Origin: Stromatinia cepivora
Lineage: Eukaryota; Ascomycota; Leotiomycetes; Helotiales; Sclerotiniaceae
NCBI GenBank assembly: GCA_014898415.1
Contig: RCTD01000016.1
Coordinates: 186,001 to 250,000 of the forward strand
Direction of reading: 5' to 3'
Length of the DNA stretch: 64,000 nucleotides
Shown: one piece after another, positions 43,172-54,690 of the stretch
Layout of the letters: the number at the start of each line of letters is the position of its first letter
Numbering within the stretch: the stretch's first letter is position 1
Position numbers and translations under genes: made by a program
Notes under the pieces: model-generated
What the model saw: the letters and a program-made list of their open reading frames with translations, nothing else
What the model was told of the DNA's origin: nothing
Databases searched by the model: none

Positions 43172-44456
43172 ATGCCTGGCACCGAAGAACCAGCAGGTGG
43201 GGATGTTGACAGGGGGAGGACGGCTTCCATAATCATCTTGACCCAAGTGGCCTTTGCTTCTATGATTGTCATGGTAAGATTCTATGCCAGAATCATGATC
43301 AAAGGACTTGGGAAGGATGACTGGGTCATGCTTTTTACTTTGGTAAGTTTGCCCTTCCAAACTCTTAAGGATATTATCCTCACATTAAATTAGGGTCTTT
43401 TCATAACATACAGTGCTCTTATGACATATGAGTGGACATTAGGAGGCTTTCGACATCTATACTATCTGGATTTGGAGCAGACAATGAAAGTTGCAAAGGT
43501 TAACTACATCATCCAAGTAGTCATTGTGTTCGCCTTCATCACCGGAAAAGCTGCAGTAGGATGTCTCGTCCTTCGAATCATGAGTGGCGATTCAACAGCT
43601 TGGCGGAGATGGTTTGTCTATGGGGCCATTGCACTTACTGCTTTGATCAATGGTCTAGACTGCATTTTTACCTACGTACAATGTAGTCCGCCTAAAGCAT
43701 TATGGGACCCGAGCATTCCACACACGTGTTGGGATCCTAATGTTCAATCTCGATTTGCTATATTCACTGCAGGTTCATATCTCAATGTAATGCCACCCAA
43801 AAGGATTTTTACTGATGATATGAATTAGCTGAGAACTGCCTTGCGGACATTGTACTCGCGCTTGTACCTGCCAGCATCATCATGAATTTAAACATGGAGA
43901 TGAAAAAGCGTGTCAATTTGACTATCCTTCTGGATCTTGGACTTATGTAGCCTCCATTCCTTCCCATTTGCACAGGATAAGCACTAACAAGATCAGAGCA
44001 GCGATATGCTGTATTGTCAAAACAACATTCTTGGGCTCACTCAACGCCCACTCCGATCTCACCTGTAAGCTTATCAAATGTTATCTCGGCAACAACACAA
44101 CGGAACACTAACGACATCCAGGGAAAACTTACGATCTCCTCGTATGGAGCGGTTCGGAACTTCTCGTCATCATCGTCTGTGGAAGTATTCCTCCACTGAA
44201 ACCCTACTGGGATCGATGCGTTAGCGGCAAAAAACCCACAATATATGGTAGTGGACCTGGCAACAGTCACAACAGTCATCTCAGCTCATTCCGAACTCGA
44301 AGAAGTCGAATGTCTTATATGAAGCAAAGTTTGGATACGAATAGTTCGTCTGATCGCGTTTATCCGCAAAATATGCATGGGGATAAATACATACAGCGCA
44401 CGACCGATATAGAGATCCATAGTATGAGGGTTCCGTCTGGGGGTTCGGTGGTGTAG
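43172..44456 (+). CDS. Rhodopsin-domain (PTH11-like) integral membrane protein
   Basis: Five exons: 43172-43342, 43394-43772, 43829-43946, 43997-44064 and 44122-44456. Introns are 50-57 bp, GT-AG, three with CTAAC or similar branch sites, and the phases agree; 356 aa. Hydrophobic segments lie near 19-37, 50-68, 95-115, 129-150, 190-210, 222-242 and 258-280, i.e. seven helices without a signal peptide. Family signatures: 'GLGKDDWVML', 'YVQCSPPKALWDPSIPHTCW' (conserved extracellular Cys pair), 'AENCLADIVLALVPASII', 'SDLTWKTYDLLVWSGSELLV' and 'CGSIPPLKPYWDR'. A Ser-rich cytoplasmic tail follows. Members are GPCR-like proteins of the fungal plasma membrane with mostly unknown ligands; PTH11 relatives sense host surfaces. 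There is no CFEM domain. The exon at 43997 was placed by phase and branch point. Confidence 0.85.
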
Positions 44457-44817
44457 ATGTGGTGATATGGCATCATAGAGGGAGGTTGTTATGAATTTCA
44501 TTCTTGGTATTGTAATATTAATTATTTATATTTATGACCGGCGTTGCGACTAGGAATGGTGTTTACGGCGTATTTTGGAGTTTGGTTTCGGCGTCTAATG
44601 CAGACGGGGATCGAATCAGATACCATGGTTTTTGGAGATATCAATGCTTTCTGCGAATCACTCGAAGCAGGATGGGGTAGGTATCTATGTAGCTAATTTT
44701 CTAATGTTTATACACACAATTCCCTCACCCGAAACACTTGCATGTATCGAAGAGCTGCAAGAAAGCACATCTATGTTTCAGATATCTTCTTATGGATAAT
44801 ATCCCAGCCTCGAGAAA
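44457..44817. other. Convergent spacer, nothing recognised
   Basis: Holds the 3' ends of the rhodopsin-domain gene and the small minus-strand frame at 44818. Confidence 0.35.
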
Positions 44818-45021
44818 TTATCCCGTCTTCTTTCTATAAATCCTGGCACGCCTCAGTTCCAACCACTTCTCCAAAGCACATCTCCACCCGTTGAGACTCA
44901 TCAAACCTCGCAAAGCAAACCCCTTCGTGGATAGTCCGGCACCAGCCCAGACTCCACAGATGCTTGCCATAAACTCATATACTAATTGTGCTCTGGTATG
45001 CTCATGAAACTCCTCTCTCAT
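44818..45021 (-). CDS. Small hypothetical ORF, perhaps a last exon
   Basis: 67 codons from ATG 45021 with gene-like codon use (MREEFHEHTRAQLVYEFMAS, ending RRARIYRKKTG). The frame is open further upstream to about 45072 (LDLGWKEWVLYLFTVF), where TTAG could be an acceptor. So this may be the C-terminal exon of a gene whose upstream exons I cannot find. There is one moderately hydrophobic stretch and a strongly basic end. No known family. Confidence 0.35.
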   Translation of the reverse strand: MREEFHEHTRAQLVYEFMASICGVWAGAGLSTKGFALRGLMSLNGWRCALEKWLELRRARIYRKKTG

Positions 45022-45072
45022 GAAAACGGTGAATAGATATAAAACCCATTCTTTCCATCCTAGATCCAGCTA

Positions 45073-46066
45073 AGAGTGCTTCCATATGCTATTTACTAGG
45101 TACTAGATATGGGGGGATAGTTGTGTGAGTCTTTAGCTTATAGGAAGTGTTTCGCATCGATAGATGGATGTGTACTCGAGATATTACAATTTTACAGTGG
45201 TAACGCGGGCTACGTTGTTGCAGTACAATGCTTAGATAGTATTTGTGTAGAATATAAGTTATACTTGTCATGGGAATAGAAAACCTGGCGTTTAAATAGC
45301 GTGGGATAGTGAAAGGCCATAGAGATCAATGTTTCGATACGCGTAGTAAGTCAAAAGTTTCACTGTCATGTTGCAGGATGCCACGTTTTGTCTTTCAGCT
45401 AAAAGTATCTTCTAGACTTGGTTAGCAGCTTTGTGTTGTGTGTCGTTTTTGATTTTAGCTAAGACATTGGATCGCCCAACTTTTGAGATGTTACTTATGG
45501 CACTCTATTCAGACTTATCTGGATTTAGTAATGACTCGGGCTCCTCAAAGGGGCTGAACAGTTTGAAATGAATACATCATAGAAGTGAAGTCAAGATCAT
45601 TGAACTGGACGTAGTATCTCTTTACTGAAGTTTTCTTTGATGGTTCTAGATAGATCACCATAGTGATGGTGCCATCATCATATAAAGTAGACCGTTGCAG
45701 GAGAGAGAACAGTTGCATTTACCATTTTTCCTATCATATTTTCTGAATTTCCCAATCTTAATGTTCACCATGATCTGACCTCCCACTAAATTTTGCATGG
45801 GAAAAGTTTTCAAATAGATTGGTCTTCCATTTATTTGGTTTGACTCATCTCTATACACTGTAAGCTCAGGTTCCTTATAAAAAGAATAGCCTTTTAGACA
45901 TCGCTGTGTGTAGCTTATGCCATAGAGCAAGGAACTTTTGAAGCAGCCGAGTTCTCGCCTTGCTTCCACAACCCTATTTATTGCTCCAAAAAATAACAGT
46001 TATTGATTTCTCCACATGCAGCATTCCTAGAAGCCATCAATGAGAAGGCAATTCTGGCTCCTCGAG
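45073..46066. other. 1-kb stretch without a supported gene
   Basis: A minus-strand frame at 45655-45969 (GTG start) has Cys residues but no recognisable domain or ATG. No repeats seen. Confidence 0.35.
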
Positions 46067-46882
46067 TTAAGTTGACGGAGATTCTCCCGACTCAAATTCA
46101 ATTACAGGTATTGAATAACCAGGGTTCCTCTTGTTCGTCTGTTCCAAATAGGTCAGGATATCCTTGATACAAATATTTTGTTGCTCCGGGGAGAGGTGAT
46201 ATGGTCTTCCCTTGAGAGGTCCTTGCATCTTGAATGTTATAGGGCCGAGAACTAACTTCTTCAGGTTCAACATGTAATCGAACGGCATATAATCTAGCAG
46301 GTTCATCCACGTGCCTTCATCGGATCCCAGAAGCCACATCCTAATTTCTTGATCATAGTAGATGTTAGATGTCTTAACGATTCTCATTTCATATAATAGC
46401 GCGCGGAGACGAGTTCCCGCGAAAAAGAGCGTTGATTTGTAGTGAGCCAAGAAGTCACCTTCAAAGTGATAACTCTGATTGGGATTTTCCAACCCACTAC
46501 CCAAGCTTAAAATGTCTCTATCGGTGTTGACGTAGAAAGTTCGAAACATTTTTCGATTGTTCGCGGCTTGATCCAATCGGAGCCGCACTTTCGTATAAAA
46601 TTTTCCGGCCTCATCACGGCTTTCGTGGTTCACAAACAGAATTGATGGTGTTGGTGAATCGAGATCGAAAGTTGGATTCACAGGATGCAGTCTAATTTTG
46701 AGAAGGCGCTCCTGGTAACAAGCCAAACGCCAAATATTGAGTCGCAGCTCGATGGCGAGACGAGGAAATGGTTCAAATGTATTGATTGCTTGTATGTCCA
46801 TATCGGAGCTGATTTTATCCGAATCAATCATGGCAGAAGGTTTCAATATCCCTTCCTGTGTTTGCTGCTTTCCAAGCAGCAT
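46067..46882 (-). CDS. 2EXR domain-containing protein
   Basis: Single exon, ATG 46882 to TAA 46067, 271 aa; a TAA lies in frame just upstream, so the start is the first possible one. At residues ~36-75 the 2EXR signature reads 'FEPFPRLAIELRLNIWRLAC', followed by 'SPTPSILFVNHESRDEAGKF', the second block of the domain. 'FYVNTDRDILSL' is also typical. The C-terminal half has no known domain but ends acidic (EFESGESPST). 2EXR proteins are an expanded fungal family of unknown function, distantly F-box-like in their N-terminal helix. It is the first of several such genes in the next 15 kb. Confidence 0.85.
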   Translation of the reverse strand: MLLGKQQTQEGILKPSAMIDSDKISSDMDIQAINTFEPFPRLAIELRLNIWRLACYQERLLKIRLHPVNPTFDLDSPTPSILFVNHESRDEAGKFYTKVRLRLDQAANNRKMFRTFYVNTDRDILSLGSGLENPNQSYHFEGDFLAHYKSTLFFAGTRLRALLYEMRIVKTSNIYYDQEIRMWLLGSDEGTWMNLLDYMPFDYMLNLKKLVLGPITFKMQGPLKGRPYHLSPEQQNICIKDILTYLEQTNKRNPGYSIPVIEFESGESPST

Positions 46883-47503
46883 CGTCGATTATCTGATCTT
46901 TGGAGACAGTCTGAGTTGGAGGCTGAAGTTGGAGTTTGGAGTTGATGTTGATGTCGATGTCGATCCATCAACTGAGGTAGATGGGTACGGAGGTTGTAAT
47001 AGAGTTTCGGGCTGAGATGAAGGTTGAGGCTGAGGTGGAAGAGATGGAGGAGGGGCAAGGAACTTGTTCGTATCAACTTGGTGGCTTTGAGATTATAAGT
47101 ACTTAATTCTTGTTAGAATGTACTTTAGAACGTCAGAACCTTAAACAAGAGCCTCGAGATGTCGAGCGCCTCGCTAGCCCATACAGCTCCCTTTTGGTCG
47201 CAGGATTGTACCGACACAAACAAAGTCTTGACTGGGTACAGCCCAATGAAGCCATTCACATAATCCAGATGCGGTTAATACACCGAATCATTGAATTGTA
47301 GTATCTATATCTTTTCTGGGATTGATTCTTCCAAAAATCGATGATCTCGGGACCAATGAGCTTCATGACGTACCAATGGATGATTCTGTACACAATCCCT
47401 TAACTATTCTCATGGGCCCTCAGCCTATTAGACTCTCGATATATCATCTATATGAAAGACTACACCTCTATCTATTTCCAAGACACATACCGTAGGTGAG
47501 ATT
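46883..47503. other. Intergenic, Pro/His-rich frames but no gene
   Basis: Contains a GATGTCGATGTCGAT short tandem near 46945-46965 that opens Asp/Val frames on one strand. No gene recognised. It includes the promoter of the 46067-46882 gene. Confidence 0.4.
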
Positions 47504-48793
47504 TCAATAGTAAAACACAGACTCCGGACAGGTGAAGGTCTGGAAATCTTCCTTGACCGGTCCGATATTCAATTCAATCCATGTAACAGCTTTCAGAAAA
47601 GCTACTAGCCATTCATACTCTCTTTCATCGTGGGGTCTAACATTCCAGTTCATACACATGTGCTTGATTTGTGCGTGTTCATGTCGTCCTTTGTCAACAA
47701 GGAATTTTGGCCACTTCTCTGAGGAGCTGGAATTTCCTGTAGGACCCCATTGAATGCGAGGTACATTCAACGGTGGTTCTGTATAGATATACATGAGACC
47801 TTCCAATACTGTCCTCAAATTTTCGGCAATATTCTCTGGGTATTGGAGAACAGTGGGTTTGTTTTTAGAGACAACAGACAGTTCGGTATCTCCTAAATCT
47901 CTTCCTTGCTCCTCATTTTGCAAGGAAACTCTGGCCAAGTTCTCCTCAAGGCCGGTAACTTCGGAGTCGATTGGGTACTTGGCTAATGTTTCAAGTAATA
48001 GCCAGAGGTATCGATCATATGGTACTAGTTGTATAAGGTCCGTACCAGGCTTACACTGATTATGATTCCAATAATGATACAGGTTTCTGTCGCTTAGAGA
48101 TCTCACTGCAAGCCTTTCAAACATAACCACATTGTGAGTAGTGTTGGGCCGAGGAGCACCCTGAGATGGATCGAGTGGTCTCTTCAAAATTCGTGGATAT
48201 TTCTCAACCAGACCTGCAGAGAACCTTAGCTCTTGAGATTTCAGCTTATTGAGCCGCAACTTGGTCTCTTTGATCCAGTTCCAATAGATCCAGCATTTTT
48301 TCAGGTTAAGGGGCTGTCCTCGCGACTGGATCCCAGTGTCTTCAGTGCGTGGACGAATGCTTCCCCTGTGCTTAAGTAGAAGATCGAGGTCATGAGCATT
48401 AATATACAAGCCGGCTCTAATCTTGCGACTCATATTTGAGATCATCAGATCTAAGGGCAGCCAGTTCTTGATGAGCATTTGGCAAGACATTGCAAATACA
48501 GAGCTCGCGTCTGCCGGAGGCCAACGACGAAACCAACATATCTCGCGATAAAGAGTGTAATGCTTAATTGCGTGCGAAACGTCATTTTGTGACCTAAAGA
48601 CTCGTCCATAGTTTATATGTGTGATAACACATTGGTCAAGGTACGGTAATCTCCATGAGAGAACTGATAGGATTTTGATGACTGGCAGATCGTTCATAAT
48701 CTCATGGACTATTTCTCGTGGTAACTTTTGCAAGTTTCGAACCACAACTGGAAGTTCGCGAGGCCATGGTATTGACCAAGGATTAGAGTCCAT
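47504..48793 (-). CDS. F-box-like domain protein
   Basis: Single exon, 429 aa from ATG 48793 (MDSNPWSIPWPRELPVVV); upstream codons in frame lack an ATG. Residues ~19-60 form an F-box-like helix set: 'LQKLPREIVHEIMNDLPVIK', 'ILSVLSWRLPYLDQCVITHI'. F-boxes bind Skp1 in SCF ubiquitin ligases. The remainder (substrate side) has no leucine-rich or WD repeats that I can recognise, but contains Trp-rich helical blocks ('WIYWNWIKETKLRLNKL') and a conserved-looking 'MNWNVRPHDEREYEWLVAFL' near the end. Such architecture is common in large lineage-specific fungal families. It is divergent from the SDR-like gene at 49096. No lesions. Confidence 0.75.
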   Translation of the reverse strand: MDSNPWSIPWPRELPVVVRNLQKLPREIVHEIMNDLPVIKILSVLSWRLPYLDQCVITHINYGRVFRSQNDVSHAIKHYTLYREICWFRRWPPADASSVFAMSCQMLIKNWLPLDLMISNMSRKIRAGLYINAHDLDLLLKHRGSIRPRTEDTGIQSRGQPLNLKKCWIYWNWIKETKLRLNKLKSQELRFSAGLVEKYPRILKRPLDPSQGAPRPNTTHNVVMFERLAVRSLSDRNLYHYWNHNQCKPGTDLIQLVPYDRYLWLLLETLAKYPIDSEVTGLEENLARVSLQNEEQGRDLGDTELSVVSKNKPTVLQYPENIAENLRTVLEGLMYIYTEPPLNVPRIQWGPTGNSSSSEKWPKFLVDKGRHEHAQIKHMCMNWNVRPHDEREYEWLVAFLKAVTWIELNIGPVKEDFQTFTCPESVFYY

Positions 48794-49095
48794 TTCTGAC
48801 AACCTCTCGAGAAAAAGTATCAAAATGGGATAAAGCTCCCAATCGACTATGATGCTGTGATTTTGTTGTTATTTGGTTAGAATGCACGAAGTTGGAGGTT
48901 TGCTGTTTACGTTTACAGGGTGTAGTAAGATCTTACGATGTGCATTAGTGGCCTTGGCCAATTAAACCCCTGAAGCGGGCTACCCGCATCGCAAATAAGC
49001 ATAAGAACCCCCACCCTTAGGGCTCTCACTTGTATGACGAAACAGAACAAAATACAGTCACAAAAGATCTCGTAAAAATTTCCAGGTAGCTAGCT
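48794..49095. promoter_or_regulatory. Divergent promoter region (F-box gene / SDR-like gene)
   Basis: 302 bp between head-to-head starts. It has GC-containing words (GAAGCGGGCTACCCGC near 48972-48988, an inverted GCGGG/CCCGC) but no identified TATA box. Confidence 0.45.
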
Positions 49096-50832
49096 ATGTT
49101 GAACACGGAGGAATCATGCCAAAATTATATCAGAAACCAAAGCCCTTTCAAAATAGCTCAACAAATCCGACAAGACCAAGAATTATGTCAAATACAAGGA
49201 CTTCCTAGTCCATTGGCCCTCTACCTTCCCAATGTCAAATCTCCCTTAGGGGAGCAGATCGCAAAGGAGCTGTATCCTAAAAATGCTCCAGCTCGATACT
49301 CATATTCGATAGGAGCGGCTTTGTATACTGGGATAATACAGGGAATTCAAGCCTATTTACATCAAATGTCACCTCAGCCCAGGCATGGAAGTCTTCCAAG
49401 TGTTATAAAAGAGATCGCTGAGAATGTACCTTCAATAGAGGATATCGAAACAACACTCAAAGTGCTTGATTTTTGCGTCAAAAGCTCGGGCAACATTTGT
49501 ATTAATGGGAAAACACCACTAAAAGACGTAGTGCAAGCGTTGAGCCAACGTTTGCGGAATCCATTTTCCACTGAGGATAAAGGTGTGACAAAAATAAGGA
49601 AGGAACGAAAATGTTATATTTGCCATTTCCTCATTACCAGTGCTCATTCTCAGTATCCAGCCCTTTGCGAATCGTGTGGAGGTTTCAATCTTGCATCAGG
49701 AAATCTTTCACTGCCGGATGCTCTTAACCTCGAGGGGAAAACGGCATTGGTAACAGGAGGACGAATCAATTTAGGGTTTCATACCGCATTACGACTGCTT
49801 AGATGTGGTGCACAAGTAATAGTATCGTCCAGATATCCACGAGATGCAGGCGTGAAATATCTAGCGGAAAATGACTCGGAAAAATGGAGGAAGCGATTAA
49901 GGATCATCGGGGCCGACTTTAGAGCAGCCAACGACGTTTTTCATTTAGTTGCTGGCATTAAGCAGATATTGAGAGACTGGAGTACAGGAAACACAGGAAA
50001 GCTTGATGTCCTTATAAACAATGCTGCGCAAACTTGGACAGACTCAGTTAAACAAGAAAGGCACGCCATTCAACTAGAAAGTCAGCTACGACTTGAAGAC
50101 AACCATTCCAATCGTCTACTTCTTGACACTAATTACAGTCCTCGAGTCAGAGGTGGCGTTCATAGTTTGAATCTCTTAGCTTTCGATACGGAACAAAAAC
50201 GTCTTAATGATATGTTCCCCGAAGAGGCTGGAATAATAGGACGAACAGAAAATATAACCTCAATCTCAACAACGGTGGAAGAACCTAAAAGCTCCTGGGT
50301 CCAAAACCTATACGAAATACCCTACGAAGACGTCATATCCGCTCACTCAGTCAACACATTCGTCCCTCTAATTCTGATTCGCGAACTCCTTCCGCTCATG
50401 GGCAGTCCTCGTTCCCATGCAACTACCAATAATCAACCTTCCAAGCCTCTAGCCCATATAATCAACGTCTCAGCGCGCGAAGGAATTTTCGAACCCACGC
50501 CCACCAACCGCCACAAAAACGGTTACCATGTACACACTAATCTCACCAAAGCCGCGCTCAACATGCTTACCGAAACCGAAGCAGCAGTAGCCTGGAGAGA
50601 CAGAAAAGTGGCGATGAATAGTGTGGATCCAGGCTATCTAAGCGCGGCGAAAGAAGTGATTGAGAATAGGAAGAAAAATGGTGGATGGGAAGGATGTCCG
50701 ATTGGGTGGGAGGATGGTGCTGCGAGGGTGCTTTGGAGTGTGGCTGTAGGGGAAAGTGGTAAGGGAGCTGTTTGGGGGAGATTTTTGAAGGATTTTGGGA
50801 GGGGAGATGGAGAGGAGAGAATTGCGAGGTAG
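49096..50832 (+). CDS. SDR-superfamily oxidoreductase with N-terminal extension and Cys4 motif
   Basis: Single exon, ATG 49096 to stop 50832, 578 aa. Residues ~1-160 are an extra domain ('YSIGAALYTGIIQGIQAYLH'). At ~175-200 is a CxxC...CxxC knuckle (CYICHF, LCESCGG), probably zinc-binding. From ~215 a Rossmann domain begins: 'GKTALVTGGRINLGFHTALR', 'SSRYP' typical of NADP binding, 'LDVLINNAAQTW' near 315, 'INVSAREG' near 460. The YxxxK block reads HTNLTKAALNML, i.e. Lys is kept but Tyr is Thr. This substitution and the extension mark a non-classical SDR subfamily found in fungi and other eukaryotes. Catalysis by a different residue or a non-catalytic role is possible. The C-terminus is basic/Gly-rich. 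No lesions. Confidence 0.85.
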   Translation: MLNTEESCQNYIRNQSPFKIAQQIRQDQELCQIQGLPSPLALYLPNVKSPLGEQIAKELYPKNAPARYSYSIGAALYTGIIQGIQAYLHQMSPQPRHGSLPSVIKEIAENVPSIEDIETTLKVLDFCVKSSGNICINGKTPLKDVVQALSQRLRNPFSTEDKGVTKIRKERKCYICHFLITSAHSQYPALCESCGGFNLASGNLSLPDALNLEGKTALVTGGRINLGFHTALRLLRCGAQVIVSSRYPRDAGVKYLAENDSEKWRKRLRIIGADFRAANDVFHLVAGIKQILRDWSTGNTGKLDVLINNAAQTWTDSVKQERHAIQLESQLRLEDNHSNRLLLDTNYSPRVRGGVHSLNLLAFDTEQKRLNDMFPEEAGIIGRTENITSISTTVEEPKSSWVQNLYEIPYEDVISAHSVNTFVPLILIRELLPLMGSPRSHATTNNQPSKPLAHIINVSAREGIFEPTPTNRHKNGYHVHTNLTKAALNMLTETEAAVAWRDRKVAMNSVDPGYLSAAKEVIENRKKNGGWEGCPIGWEDGAARVLWSVAVGESGKGAVWGRFLKDFGRGDGEERIAR

Positions 50833-51708
50833 AGGGGAATTTTTGCAGGGTTTATCTGCTAGAGCTTTTGGATAGTGTGCACAAGTGTTTCTAGAGAAAA
50901 TAGTGATGGAAGAGTAAAATTCATTTGTATCTTGTAAACTAGTTTGTAAGATTTTACAATCAAGCTGTGAGCTATTCACTACATAGCACAAAATTAGGTC
51001 TTGAATATATTCGACCTTCCACGCCATCTCATGAGGCAGACAGAGTATGAAGGACTGCATCCAAAGTTATACTAAAACTTTAGGCATTTAAAGTCTATCT
51101 CTATGATAGAAAGCCAGGACATTATCTCACGGTGCTTGATATTCCAGAGACATCATCAAGAAAAGACAGGATATCCTTAAGCTGCAAGTCTAGTAGATTT
51201 CAGAGTTGGGTAAATGATATCAGGAGGATGCTGAGATGTAATGCTAGGTAGTTTGAAGTTTGAAATTGTTTCGTTAAATAAGACTAAGGATAGTTCAGCT
51301 ACCATCTAATGAGGTCTTACTATTCCAGACGATATCATCCGGCAGATGTTGAATATGGTTGGGTTATTGTGTAGTTTAAAGTTTGGTTCTCGGATTATAC
51401 AATCCACAATTGGGAGACCCTTAAGTCTTTATGATTTACTGAGGATTAAAGTTTATAATCTATGGTTGTGATAGCTATCAGGTAGATGGTGGTTATTGAC
51501 AAGTGTACCCTTACACACTAAAACTGCAAGTCTTATGGTTTCCTCTAATTCATACGTGATCAAGTGTTATGCAAGATAAGTTGGAACATTGAAAGATATG
51601 TCACCAGTATGATGGATGAGGGGAAATGCGATTGAGAGAACTAAACTAAATGACGATATTCCAAATCATAATAAAGCGCCGGAATATCAGCCAATTCATA
51701 ACTGTCAA
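50833..51708. other. Convergent spacer, nothing recognised
   Basis: Tail-to-tail region. Near 51100-51440 two loosely similar stretches recur (for example TTCCAGAGACATCATC / TTCCAGACGATATCATC, and AGTTTGAAGTTTG / AGTTTAAAGTTTG), perhaps an old duplication of about 190 bp. No gene. Confidence 0.4.
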
Positions 51709-53156
51709 CTATCTGCCTCCAACAAGTCCTTGATAGAACACACCTTGCCATGGTACATCTTCATCTTGAGCAATCAATTCCTTCAATGCATAGAATCGTT
51801 TCTTTCTCCTCGCCAATTCTTCCGCCTTCTCCCTTTTAACCACAATCTTGAAGTCGATAACTAGATCTTCAGGGAAAACGAACGGAGGAATACCATGCGC
51901 CCACCGCGGGGAGCCCAATTTTTTCAAAGCATCCATATCAAATTTTAGAGTCTGTCGGCCTGTAGATTTATGTCTTGGGATTTCCTCACACGGTACTTCT
52001 CTGGGATCACCCTCAAACAAATTAAGAGCGTAATCAACATCGATAGGATCCTCTAATGCAATATCTCTCTCTGCGCATGGGAGATCTCGTGTTTCGTCTG
52101 CAAAGACAAAAGTCAAGTGGCGTATACTTTGGTTGAACCATAGAATTCCCCTCGTATATTTCAAGAAGCTTGTATCAGTGAGGTCGAGCTTGTACATGGT
52201 AGGGACGGGGAGTATGAGGTGTAACATCGTGGCGGCGCAGCCTCCAGACCAAACTTGGTCTATGATATACCTGGGAAAATGCATACGGTAATAGCCAGGG
52301 CCACGTGCTTGGTTCGATATATCAATGTAGATAGAGTCGATTTTGAAGTCTAATACAATCTTGCTCTGGAAGCATCGACTTGGGGTGTCTTGGCAGATGA
52401 AGTTCCCTCTCAGCAATACAGACTCCTTTGAAAACACTGGATAAGATTGATATTAGCATTTGTAAGCAAGCCTTTCAACGGACGGACGTGAGACGATGGA
52501 AAGAACTAATGCCATCATCACACCAGAGCCTTCGAAGGGTAGGATGTTCTGGGATACAGGGTATAAGTAAAGTGCAAAAGGGAAATTTTACCTTCCAAAG
52601 CTTCCCTATTCACCAGAATCGAACTTGGCATACTATAATTTGTGTAGTAACTGTTGTATACCCATTCTGGTTTTACATGTCGCCTAAAAAGCTTTTCGCG
52701 TATAAAAGGCTGTATGAGAAAAATTTTCGGGCCCGGTAAGGTCTTTTTCCATATAGCTCGCTGAATCTCCAAGGGTAGATGCGGAAACATCGTAAAGGTG
52801 TTGAAGTTTGTCATGGGTTTTGTGCCAGCTGCAAGCAAATGACGTTGAGGTGTGCTATCAGAGGAGCTCGGGGTTGGATGAGACTTTCCAAGGTGTTGGG
52901 AGGAGATTTGGGACAAGATGTAAGGGTCTGGGATACGGTCAGTCATCGTAGTAAGTCCACTAGCTGCATCGGATACTCCATCGAGGATCTGGGTTTTGGA
53001 GCGGGTGATACTTTGATCGATCTCTGCACTGATTTGGGATGTGTTGTCTGGTGCTTGGCCAGCAGATGAATCAGTAACTTGGATTCCACCGACATATGTA
53101 CTTCGAGTATGACCATCGTGGGTTGGCGCGTTAGATAACTCTTCCATTGCATTCAT
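51709..53156 (-). CDS. 2EXR domain-containing protein
   Basis: Two exons, 52592-53156 and 51709-52436, around a 155-bp intron; 430 aa from ATG 53156 (MNAMEELSNAPTHDG). The first ~110 residues are low-complexity, Ser/Thr-rich. The 2EXR domain follows: 'FTMFPHLPLEIQRAIWKKTL', then 'MPSSILVNREALEVFSKES' across the splice junction, which validates it. The second exon has 'TRGILWFNQSIRHLTFVFAD' and a basic-acidic C-terminus (FKIVVKREKAEELARRKKRF). Function unknown, as for the family. It is paralogous in layout to the gene at 46067-46882 but strongly diverged. Confidence 0.85.
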
Positions 53157-54690
53157 CTTTCTGATCGAGAGTGATAATCTGAATAACACACTTTATACCT
53201 GCAAACCAGGCAGCAGGTAGAATATGACAATTGACTGCTAGTAAGACAGGGAGAATCAACTTGTATTGCTGCGTACAAAGGAGGTATTGTCGAAGAAAGT
53301 CTCCAAACAGAACAGCTTTTTCTAGGCGCAAGTGAGGAAGTTGAATAATTGTCTAGACTCAGCGACTAGTTGCACTAACTGGTGCAGATCGCTTTTTCAA
53401 TGTCTGTAAGATTGGTAACGAGGACGGAGGATGGCAGCCTAAAGAATGCCGTCTTCTTGAATGCGTGTTGAAGGAGTTGATATGACTGAGGGTCGTCTCG
53501 TATACAAGTCTCAGGTATTGTTGAAAGATGAACTGGGCAAGGCTGTCCCGCGTGTGGAGAAGGTGAGACTAATTTCAAGGCCGCGTTGTCTGTGTATTGA
53601 AGAGGTAGCTAGCACCAATGGAAGCCACCGATATAGATTACTTTGTAAATATTTGTGTTTAGAGGATGCAGGATGGCCAAGAAGAGTAGTTTATCCGGAA
53701 TCGCTTGTCTGCTACACACAGAAGAGATAGTTAAGGTCGGATGTAGAAGTCAAGAACGCGTTGCTTGATTCGCATCCGAGAAGAAAGGGTAGCTCTTTTG
53801 AAAAGAAGCAGCTAGGTAATCCTGCTCTGTATAATGAATGTAAAGGAGGGTGATGGCATTTGGCTTGCGCCGTCTGCGAATTACGGGAGGCTGCTGAAGC
53901 TGAAAAGATGTAGCTGTATCAAAGCGGTCCAGATAAATCTTTCTGTGGAGATTCGTGTATAGATGAGGTTGTATTCTTGAGAGGAGTAGGTTCAAAAGAG
54001 TTTTTCCGTTCTGATAATGTAGAGGAGGTAGTTAGAATTATTTGAAAAGATTCTAATAGTATCTCCCTGTTCGGAAGTGTAAATCAGAAATGGTCGAGAT
54101 CGAATAATAATTTGAGAATTGTTTGCTCCTTTGATTTAGATATGGCAAACTATGTAAAAGCAGGTGGATATGTCTAGTAGGCTGATGCTCAGTCACAAGG
54201 TGAAGATGCAGGTTGTCGTCCAGTCCATCTATAGAAAATCTTTTTAATCACTGGACTCCTTCGGCAAACACCGGGTCAATGAAATCATTGTTTTGACTAC
54301 TACTATCACCTTGGTGAATCTCTTATTGAGCCTCTACAGAGGAGAAAGTAGCCTTGCCATTCATAATAAACATAGGTCAATAACCATTCCTACAGCAGAT
54401 AGCTTTCACCACAACAATTCTTTACTATCAACACTACAAGCAATATTCACAACATCTTTTTGATTACTGTCCAAGCAGAGAACCCTACTCTGCATTGCAG
54501 ACTTTGCATCTGTTGGCAATAACATTCCATGTTATCGCACAAAGCGCGTTTCAGACGCATACATTAATCCTTCTCATCTTGCATCTTCCGGTAATTAAGC
54601 ACTTCAATATTTTGTCACGATCTATCACCCCTTTATTTATCGCAATTTTCACTAATAATTGGTCATAAATATAGCAAAGAACAATCCACA
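53157..54690. other. 1.5-kb divergent intergenic region
   Basis: No gene supported. Short opposed frames at 53375-53995 have no motifs. It contains the promoters and leaders of the two flanking 2EXR-type genes; the stretch before 54691 is C/T-rich as in fungal leaders. Confidence 0.4.

Noticed and set aside
44590..44640. GGGGATCGAATC-like motif resembling a tRNA T-arm
   Set aside because: No matching acceptor stem, D-arm or anticodon arm could be folded around it.
50638..51060. 140-codon minus-strand ORF
   Set aside because: Mostly antisense to the 3' end of the SDR-like gene; a shadow of its codon usage.
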